Shown in pieces: positions 56,186 through 64,000 of a DNA stretch of 64,000 nucleotides. The translations under genes were made by a program, and so were the position numbers. How positions within the stretch are numbered: the stretch's first letter is position 1; every line of letters starts with the position of its first letter. This DNA is from Lepeophtheirus salmonis (Eukaryota > Arthropoda > Copepoda > Siphonostomatoida > Caligidae): positions 16,368,001 to 16,432,000 of the forward strand of contig NC_052136.2 of NCBI RefSeq assembly GCF_016086655.4. Direction: 5' to 3'. The notes below the pieces were generated by a model. That model saw nothing but the letters and a program-made list of their open reading frames with translations. It was not told the DNA's origin and searched no databases.

Positions 56186-56767
56186 TGAACTTTTGGATAG
56201 GGGAGGGCGTCATCAATCTGCTACGATATAATAATTTTAATTACGAATTCAATGACCCATGGATCTTGGATTTGTAAATGGATATATCCTCTGTGACCTT
56301 TAAAACAATCCATGAACATCTTTCATTCGTCCCCGTCAGAGTCATATGATCATGGATTCAAATCTATCTATGAGTTTATGAACTCCTTTCTGTTTCGTGG
56401 TCCTGGTTTAGTTAATTTCCCAACTTGATATTTTCAGAACTCATTATTTTCAATTCAATCTGTAACAACTGGTTATCTTTGGGAGCACGCGAAACTCTGT
56501 CTAAACTTGATTAAATTATCTTACTTTTATAATAGCTAATGCCTTCCTTAAGACAAATGTCGTGTCTGCCGCGAAAAAAGGATAGAAATCGAAAACAAGA
56601 TATATCGTGGAAAATCCACGAAAGAGGTTAAATTATAGAGACATCAAATCTTCCTTCCCAAGGGAAAACTATCTGTTTATTTGAATATGCATTTTTTTAA
56701 ATTAAGGAACTCAATAAATAATAGTACGTTTTTTTGTTCAGAGGGTTTTAGCATACATTTAATATTA

Positions 56768-57364
56768 CATCGGTCAATCTGTCCCGAACCTAACTATCAG
56801 ATGGCGCCATTAACAAAATATTTTTTGAAACTACAAACATTCAAAAGGTTAATGTCAAAATTTGATGACGTTTGATTTATTACTTATTATTTATAACATG
56901 GGAAAACTGTGAACACCGACTATTATATCGGTTTGTTGGATCGTTTGAAGGCCGAAATTACCCAGAAAAGATCTCATTTGAAGAAGAAAAAAGTGATCTT
57001 TGACCAAAACAATGCACCGTGTAACAAGTCAATAAAAACAGCTGCAAAATTGGTCGTATTGGTTTTTGAATTCCTACCACACCCACCGTATTCTCCAGAT
57101 ATGGCCCCAACGTCTACCGACTATTCGCAGAACTCAAGAAGATGCTCCATGGAAAGAGATTTGGCTTAGATGGGTAAGTGATTGTCGAAACTGAAGCATA
57201 TTTTGAAGGTCTCGATAAATCGTTCTACACCCGTGGTATCAAAAAGCTAGAGAAACGTTGGAATGATTGTATCGTTCTAAAAGAAGATTATATTGATGAT
57301 TCAAAATGAATTTTGGCAAAAAAACGCTACTTTCCTATTTAGGTCCGGGACTTATTGACCGATG
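56768..57364 (+). mobile_element. Mariner element with internal deletion
   Basis: Terminal repeats: left CATCGGTCAATCTGTCCCGA, reverse complement of the right CATCGGTCAATAAGTCCCGG, both continuing to ACCTAA. TA at 56766-56767; the right TA has become TG. Only 597 bp remain. Confidence 0.82.
56909..57309 (+). pseudogene. Mariner transposase C-terminal half
   Basis: Reads YYIGLLDRLKAEITQKRSHL, then VIFDQNNAPCNKSIKTAAKL (second catalytic residue region), then FLPHPPYSPDMAPTSTDY (third aspartate region). Frame then shifts into the normal tail (YFEGLDKSFYTRGIKKLEKR, WNDCIVLKEDYIDDSK). The N-terminal DNA-binding domain and first catalytic aspartate are deleted. In the second motif the usual His-Gln-Asp has become Asp-Gln-Asn. 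Confidence 0.82.
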
Positions 57365-57420
57365 TGTTATGTTTGATGTATTTTATAGATGTGAAGAATT
57401 AAAGAAGAAATTGAAAAATA

Positions 57421-57441
57421 ATAAATATATATATATATATA
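57421..57441. repeat. (TA)n microsatellite
   Basis: Perfect TA dinucleotide tract in AT-rich flank. Confidence 0.7.
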
Positions 57442-57449
57442 CATTATAA

Positions 57450-58375
57450 TTGTTGGCTACAATTTTATGTACATTTCAAATCATAAGAAAATAGTCATCG
57501 AAAGAAGAAAAAATATGTTTTTTATCTAGAGTGCTTAAAAAATGTTTTTGCAGGAGCCCTATACTAATTAATACGGTTTATTCTGAAGATTAATTGTTTT
57601 TTTCTTCATGCTAAACAAAAAAGTAGGATCTAAAACAACTTCTTAACCATTGATTATTTGAAATAGTTTTTATGGTTTTTATAGTTTTTATCTATAAAAT
57701 TTCATTGCTTTTTTTAAACAATAAATTCGTTTCCAAGAAGAATATATTTTATTGACTTCTTTCTTTCTTTATAATATCCATAATTTCTTAAGTAATCATT
57801 TACACAGTAATATTACAATGTATCTATTGTTTAAGTATATAGTTAAGATAATAAAGTCTTTAATTAAAAGTATTTACATTATACGTGTCCCCGTTTTAGT
57901 ACAAGATAAGTGCATATTTTCCCCCCCATTTCAAGGATATATTTCATGTAATAGATAATGGAGAAAGGAGCTTCGCCTAAAGAGATCTACATAAAAGAAA
58001 GTAAACATATGTAAACCTAAGAAGGCTTCTAATTTACCGGAAAATTTAGTTGGAACAGAATCTCGAGATTTATTGGGATCCAATTAGTGAATAATAAATA
58101 CTATGAAATTTCAGAATATAATCAGAAATAATCAATTTTAAGCGTTTTCTAACGATATGTCTTCAATTTTCATATTCTTCATTTGTATCGTTATCACTAA
58201 CAATAGTCGCTCACCACTTTTTCATTTGAATAATAATAACTAAAAAGTTTCTAACGTCCCCCCACCCTCAAATTTGTAATATGTAGAGTGTGCATCTGTT
58301 ATTTTACAAGGAAATTTGAGCGCCTACTACAGCTGTGCATTCACAGATAGGACATTTCTTTTCCTTTGGAGGCTA
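57450..58375. other. AT-rich stretch without recognised gene
   Basis: No coding, splice or repeat evidence beyond short frames. Confidence 0.4.
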
Positions 58376-58942
58376 GCATTAGTTGAGTGACACAACATCC
58401 CATCTGCAGGGGAAAACATGTCGAAAGCTAATAAGAAAATTTTTCATGTATACAGGGACGATACTCTTTCGGTTCATGTTGCACAACAGTGGTTCGAGCG
58501 ATTTCCTATACTGTGAACAACTCAACCATTTGAAGCTGGCGATCGAATAGAAGTGGTGAGACAACAAGACATCATCAAGATAACACCAGGCTGCAGACAT
58601 CTTTGAGGACACACCAGAAGCTACGGGAGCTCAGATGAGAAGTTCTTATGCACACAAGCTACAGTCCGGACGTTGCACCAAATGACTGCTACCTGTTCTT
58701 CTCTATGGCCAAAAGGCATGGGGGGCAAATTTTCCCTCAATAAAGGTCTGTAAAAATTAGTTGTCCGAGTTTTTGCCAATAGGGACAATGGCTTATAAGA
58801 GAAGGGCATTATGAAGTTGGATTCTAGTTGGCAACAAGTTATCAAACAGAACAGGGCATACTTAACTTAAATCGGATGATTGAAACACTTCTTATAAAAC
58901 ATCCGAATAAAGTGAAAAATACGAAATTATTTTCCCCCAACC
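58376..58942 (+). pseudogene. Mariner remnant related to 52187-52963
   Basis: Starts MSKANKKIFHVYRDDTLSVH and reaches VAQQWFERF. It then jumps to YCEQLNHLKLAIE-like sequence and the C-terminal tail (IMKLDSSWQQVIKQNRAYLT). The right terminal repeat is readable as reverse complement GGTTGGGGGAAAATAATTTC just inside TA at 58943-58944. The left terminal repeat was not found. As in the 52187 copy, the middle of the gene including the first catalytic aspartate is gone. Confidence 0.7.
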
Positions 58943-59084
58943 TATTATTATATGTAGTACATCATTTTATTTTAAGGTGTGCTCAAAAGTTTGTGGTTAT
59001 TTGAAGAAAAGCTCAACTATATGTTTACATACATAGACAGAGTATATTCTAAGCACTTTCGGTATGTAAAAAAACAACAGCAGA

Positions 59085-59290
59085 AAATCAACATGATAAT
59101 CCTGACAGCTTGAAAAGAAAGTGGTTTAGCTCTCATAACGTTTCATTAGATCACCTACAAATAGGCCCTGAAATAAAGGACCCCTACTTTGTATATTACA
59201 GTAATATAGACAGGAACCACTCTAATATTAATCCTGAATTATTTTTTGATTGCAACAAATCCTCATTGTGACTATTCTTCAGTCACAATT
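59085..59290 (+). repeat. Repeat family A copy (partial)
   Basis: 'gaaaatcaacatgataatcc', 'tagctctcataacgtttcat', 'tagatcacctacaaat' in family-A order. It is preceded by 'ttctaagcactttcggtatg', as in the copy at 31895. Confidence 0.6.
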
Positions 59291-59649
59291 ACATTGAGTT
59301 GTAAATTATAAACGCTGCCGGCATGTCAAAGAAAAAGAACACAAAAATAGAGCATGAAGAATCTAAAAAAAAAAAAAAATCCGCAAGGTGGTGCAACAGT
59401 ATGTAGTTTGTTGTTTAAAAAAAATAGAGACTAAGTTTCACAGCAACCTTTATGTGATTAATATATTAAATAATATTATCATTCAAGAGTTTTATTATTG
59501 AGCCGTAAGACAGTATCGCTTTGTTTAATAACTAATATATATATAAACAACACTCATACCCCATTACCATCATTCATGAGTATAATTGTAAATTTTTAGC
59601 GTGCTGTCAGTACGTTGCAGCCCCCCTCTCCCGGAAAATTACTTAGTAA

Positions 59650-59900
59650 CACTGGCAACATAACTAATGCTTGGAAGGGAAATCAGATGAGTTTTTATAG
59701 GATTTTATTTGATTATCTACGAGTAGCGCTGAGAAGAAGGAAATGAACAAATATCTAATAAGAGCAAAGACAGAAATTACTCAGATGTCAATCCCAAATT
59801 AGTCTCTGAACCCAACAAGGACTTATAAGTCCCCTAAAAATTATCATTATTACTCTCCATTTTGGATGATTACACGCAATAATGGTAACTCTATACTCAT
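59650..59900 (+). repeat. Repeat family A copy (partial)
   Basis: 'agaaattactcagatgtcaa', 'ctgaacccaacaaggactta', 'ttactctccattttggatg' in family-A order. Confidence 0.55.
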
Positions 59901-59904
59901 TAGA

Positions 59905-60955
59905 AAGATATTAATAGTCAAAACAACACATTTAATTTTAAAAGTATATCTTGGTAACCTGCAACATATTAGTATTCTTAATATTTATTCCTCCTTATTT
60001 TGTAAATTCAAACGTATTAGCGAGTAAGGAGCATAATTGATATAGTGATGTATGTTAGCACAGAGTTAACTAGATAAGAAAGTGGTTCGAAGAGATTCTG
60101 AACTCAACGTGAAGATGGCCGTTGACATCATCAAAGTTTCGGCCATTACGGACTCGCGGTTGTTATATAACAGTGGTTTTTATTGAGTTGATGTGAGCAT
60201 TTTAATAAAAATTGACAAATTCGAGGACCGACCTGTTATTAAATATTTGTTTTTGAAAGTGTAACCTTTAAGTAGACAACAACCAAAATAATTTAGCACG
60301 CGAGTAAATGCTTATAATTTTCAACGTTATCATAGACATACATACATATTATGTACAATTACTTTTGAAGAGTAAATAGTTTTCTAATAGGATATCATAA
60401 ATCTTAAACTTAATTAGAAAGTAAATAAATTAGAGATGAAGGGTAAAGAAGCGTGCATGAGAGAAGAAGATGGAAGTTTTTCTGTAGATATGATGCAAAA
60501 AAAGACAAAAATAAATCAAACCACAATAAAGAGGGTTTTGTTCTTTTTTTTCATTATAAATTAGAGATAGCATTAACATTTGTATAAAAATATCTCAAAC
60601 TGCGAAGCAATATAGCGAGCGAATGTTTTTGGACACTGAGTGTTCATTTATAGTTTTGTACCATGCATATGATTAGTTGATGGTTTTTTTATTAGGTACA
60701 ACAAAAGAAAACCCATTTAACCTACGAATAGCATGAGATGTAGTTTATAGAGAGGGCATTTGAGCCCCAGGCACTGGATTGTATAAAATAGGAGCTTTGA
60801 AAATTGTAGACATATTTCATTAAATTATATATATTTTCACATAAAAGGTCTGATCTATAATATTAACTTAATTCTTGAAAGAAAGGCCCTGTTCGAAATT
60901 ACCTTCGATTGAATTCAAATTATTTATGTTTATTTTAGAGTAGATAAAGTTACTT
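59905..60955. other. AT-rich stretch with one unexplained GC-richer patch
   Basis: A patch at 60100-60190 contains AAGATGGCC and a plus-strand frame ELNVKMAVDIIKVSAITDSR that resembles a transposase helix-turn-helix. It is too short to assign. The rest shows nothing. Confidence 0.35.
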
Positions 60956-60958
60956 TTA

Positions 60959-61195
60959 TAGAACGACATAGCTCAATGGACAACGCGGTCAGGAGAAAGT
61001 ATTCTCTTCAACTCAATGTTCCTAGGTTCGATACTCGGTCGTTCCTCGAGAAATACATATACATAATTTATGTATATGGGCTTCAAAGAAGATTCCTAGG
61101 TTAGATGGAGTGATTTTAATAATGGTTACTTATACTTAATCAGTGTAACTTCATTTGACAAATTTAAGGAACATAGAAAAAAACAAGCTACTTTT
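60959..61195 (+). repeat. tRNA-derived SINE, head and tail together
   Basis: The head has ACATAGCTCAATGGA (A box), the insert 'aggagaaagtattctcttca' and AGGTTCGATACTC (B box). The tail follows at 61091 with 'gattcctaggttagatggag' and 'cttaatcagtgtaacttc'. This is the most complete head-plus-tail copy in the window. Confidence 0.7.
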
Positions 61196-61305
61196 TGGTG
61201 AAAAGTTACAATAAGGTGCTTTATGACATCTACAATTTTGAGTTTATTTTAATTTTTTGCTTCATATGGGCTTTAATTTTTTACTTTCTCTGACTTGTAT
61301 CTCAG

Positions 61306-61401
61306 GGAACCCTTCCGTTACCCCAATCAGAATCAACCTCAAAGATTATTCATTGACCTAGGCCGGCTCACCATAAAACTGGATCAAAATAACATACTTA
61401 T
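61306..61401 (+). CDS. Probable internal exon, plus strand (unassigned protein)
   Basis: A 96-nt exon preceded by a strong pyrimidine tract and acceptor (ACTTTCTCTGACTTGTATCTCAG) and followed by a strong donor (CTTAT|GTAAGA). The open frame encodes EPFRYPNQNQPQRLFIDLGR, then LTIKLDQNNIL, with coding-like codons. It needs two bases from the exon before it and leaves two. No partner exon was placed with confidence; a short frame (RKSSWELAILINSDEVVT) at about 61877-61925 on the same strand is a candidate, but its phase was not established. The protein is not recognised. Confidence 0.45.
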
Positions 61402-61949
61402 GTAAGAACTACTAAGTTTCTTGATACCTATGTCTCAATTCCCGTTCTCATTCAGCGAGTTCAGGGAAACCCTATTTCCAAATTTGAGGATTCCCAAAAT
61501 TTCTGTGATGAAGTAGTTAATTATAAAAAGAGTCAAATCTGGATAAACGAAACTTATATTTTTCATTGGAAAAGTGACTATATTCCGATTTTTCTTATAT
61601 CCGAAGTATATAAAAAACCACCATTTTTCAAATCTTATGTAAACAAGTAATTCTGAAACTCCTCGTTTTGAGGCAACTATAGTTAGATTAGATATGGGTT
61701 TAACAGAAAAAAGCAAGAATTTTTCTCTGATCTTTCATAAAAATATTTTTTTTGGGGGCATTTCTAATATGTATCAGTATTGATTAAAAAACAATGTGAA
61801 ATGAAGTTAAAAATAAATACACATAACAATAATGTTGGTGCAAGCTTACAATTTTTACTTATAAAAGAAAGAAAATCCTCATGGGAATTGGCAATTCTCA
61901 TAAACTCTGATGAAGTTGTCACCAAAAAAAAAAAAAAAATATATTATAT

Positions 61950-62440
61950 TTGAAGTTCTTTACTACATTAGAAGGTTAAAATTTATGCTTATTATATGTG
62001 CTGTGTTAAGCTAAGACTATTTTTGTAGATGTACAATGCACATCATTTGAACCGTAATCTAAATCATTAAAAACTTTAGTACATGTGAAACTTCAACAAT
62101 ATGTATTCAATTTTTATTTAATGAATTAAATAGATAGGTATATTTTGATGTATATAAATAAGTGATTTCTCAGGAAATTTTGTTTAATTGACTTAAAATT
62201 TTTGTACTTGTATAACCTCAAGAAAATCTGCAGAAAAACACTTTTCAATATGTTTTAGTGCAATACTAATATTACATGTATTCTGGGATGTACCGTATAA
62301 TGTTAAAAGACAAAAGGTCCAAGCCATCAGCAATTATTACATAGCATTGTTAGAGCATTTGAAGGATGAAATCACAAAAAAAGGCCCCAAAATTTTATAT
62401 ACTATCAACATGCCTTTATAGTTTAGTATATATACAAATA
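61950..62440. other. AT-rich stretch without recognised feature
   Basis: Short AT-biased frames only. Confidence 0.4.
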
Positions 62441-62454
62441 ATATTTTTCTAGCA

Positions 62455-62720
62455 AAAAAAAAATAATTCAAAAATTAAATTTCAAATATTAAATTTTTGA
62501 AAAAAAAATGTCAAAAAACCATAACTATTCCCAAAAAATTCAATTTTTTTGTAAAAATTTCAAAATCCACAGACTTATTTAGAAAATTAAAGTTTTTGTA
62601 AAAAAAATTCAAAAATTAAATTTCAAATATTAAATTTTGTGGAGAAAGATTTCAAATACTAAATTTTTTGGAAAAAAATTGAAAAATAAAATAAAATTTA
62701 GATATTTCATTTTTTGTATT
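62455..62720. repeat. Degenerate tandem-like AT-rich repeat
   Basis: The block 'caaaaattaaatttcaaata' followed by 'ttaaatttt' occurs near 62470 and again near 62608. Shorter variants ('tttcaaatactaaatttttt') follow at 62650. Confidence 0.55.
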
Positions 62721-63439
62721 TTTTTTTCAAAACGGTGTACGCCCTTCAAATAATATTTTTCCAAACAACATATTTCAAATAATAATTTGAAATGTTAAAG
62801 CAAATAAGGTGCTTTTTTTTGTTTTTTTGAATGTCTTCACTTCACGACAAACTTTTATCTTTAATGAGGTATTTATAAGACTTTTTACGAAAAGGTCAAT
62901 TTTTTTGTCCTTTTTTCTGTACTTACAGGACATTTTCTCCCATCAGGAAAAATATTCATTCATAATTAGAATATTTTTGAATCTGTAAACATGTATATAC
63001 AAATTTTATTTGAATCTTTTTCTTTGAATGCGATCTTTGAAGGCGAAAAATAACACGAAATCATGTCGGTGGGGGATAAAATATTTTTCAAAAAACAATT
63101 TTTAGGACAGCAAACCAGAAATTATTTATTATAAAGGTCATTTTCATATTCTTCGGTATAAAAGTAATTAGGAACTCACCATCTCAAACAAAGGGCAAAC
63201 AAATGTGGGAATTTTGTTTATATATGTTATTACAAAAATATAACTACTCCAAACTACTACCTTATCCAAGGGTGACCGGGAGGTTCATCCAAGGAATTTT
63301 TGGCTTTTTGTCTTGAGAATTTTCACCCTCATTTATATACTATGACATGAATTCATCTTCGCGCTTATTTTTCGGGCTTCAAAAAGGATTTTCCTTCATT
63401 TGAATTTTATTTGTAATTCATTTTTTACATTGATATTTC

Positions 63440-63720
63440 ATCAAATGAATTTACTCAAAATCAATAATTAAGGATTCCAATTCTAACACTTCATTTAGTC
63501 TCTTCAACGCTAAAAAAGGCGGCGGTATGTCTCCTGTAATTTAGATGGAAGTAAGTCGAAAAGAAAAGGTATACATTTAAGTCCTATAATGGCGCTTATT
63601 GTAAAAAGCTGATAATATATGCTTTGGGCACAATTGACAGTTCTGTGGCAATCCCAATGAGTTTTAAAATCCAACTTTCTGCTCCAAAAATTAAATCCAA
63701 TCCTCATCGAATTGCCCACT
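63440..63720 (-). pseudogene. MULE-type transposase fragment
   Basis: Minus-strand frames give FGAESWILKLIGIATELSIV (frame 1), then AYIISF/YYQLFTISAIIGLKC and IPFLFDLLPSKLQETYRRLF, followed by LKRLNEVLELESLIIDFE. The order 'DGT...P..YYQLFTI', 'P.LFALL..K....Y..LF' and 'I..DFE' is that of the MULE transposase catalytic domain known from Mutator-like elements. Frame shifts and stops interrupt it, and downstream pieces (to about 63200) are unreadable. Confidence 0.55.
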
Positions 63721-64000
63721 ATTGAATAAGAAGAAGTTCTCTTTATTGGCTGCTAGTTATATTCGAGAATGAATGAAAAAATGCATTACAAATGACTTAA
63801 AGTTGAGGGTGATCCCTTTGAAACCTTAAATAATGTTTGTGAAAATATATATTTTTGCTAGAATTACATATTTTATATATGAAGGTGAAATTTCCGGGGT
63901 CGAAAAGTCCTGTGTAAAACATACTAGAACTTGTATGAAGATCTCAAAGAAAAGTTACAATAATTATCATCTTAATAATAATTGCCATCTTATTATATAT

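Noticed and set aside
58379..58845. Two minus-strand frames of 74-77 codons
   Set aside because: Antisense to a mariner remnant on the plus strand.
61435..61716. 93-codon minus-strand frame
   Set aside because: AT-biased, no splice sites, no recognised motif, although it follows a real-looking plus-strand exon.
1..64000. CRISPR array, bacterial operon, phage or toxin-antitoxin system
   Set aside because: No regularly spaced identical repeats, no tight same-strand gene clusters and no ribosome binding sites; splice signals, SINEs and Tc1/mariner elements show animal nuclear DNA.

Overview
The window is AT-rich animal nuclear DNA with spliced minus-strand exons, long introns or intergenic space, and a very dense load of decayed transposons. 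The mix of many Tc1/mariner elements, hAT-like miniature elements and tRNA-derived SINEs fits an arthropod. A copepod such as a sea louse is my guess from general knowledge; nothing in the sequence proves it. No bacterial operon, CRISPR array, phage, rRNA or intact tRNA gene was seen.

Layout. Two chains of minus-strand exons occupy the left 16.4 kb. Chain 1 (3635-5936) has five phase-compatible segments ending in a stop, including a possible 54-nt mini-intron around an in-frame TGA. Chain 2 (8661-16356) has five phase-compatible exons. It encodes a Pro/Ser/Gly-rich, probably disordered protein with a long exon at 10392-11434 and a stop followed by a poly(A) signal. I could not assign either to a named family. 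Chain 2 may extend far upstream; weak candidate exons lie near 25.3, 31.2 and 47.9 kb. One plus-strand exon with good splice signals lies at 61306-61401. Other short coding-looking islands are near 26.2, 42.0 and 50.6 kb.

The rest is mobile DNA. Eight Tc1/mariner copies have recognisable ends: 121-1454, 19856-21678 (split by another element), 20414-21610, 32934-33789, 38150-39400, 52187-52963, 54184-55072 and 56768-57364. Coding remnants of the superfamily lie at 7376, 25790 and 58380. All transposases are broken by stops, frameshifts or internal deletions. hAT-like and other inverted-repeat elements lie at 6616, 9091, 9964, 19275, 23660, 24493, 29054, 42493 and 43580. A MULE transposase fragment lies at the right edge. 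Dispersed repeats fall into a tRNA-headed SINE and several families labelled A to E here.

The clearest dynamic signal is nesting. A mariner sits inside an older Tc1-like remnant, a Tc1-like element sits inside a family-B repeat with a TA duplication, and a small TIR element splits a SINE. No undescribed functional system is evident. The points most worth following are the unassigned spliced genes, the 823-bp CATG-flanked TIR element and the long fold-back repeat at 34 kb.
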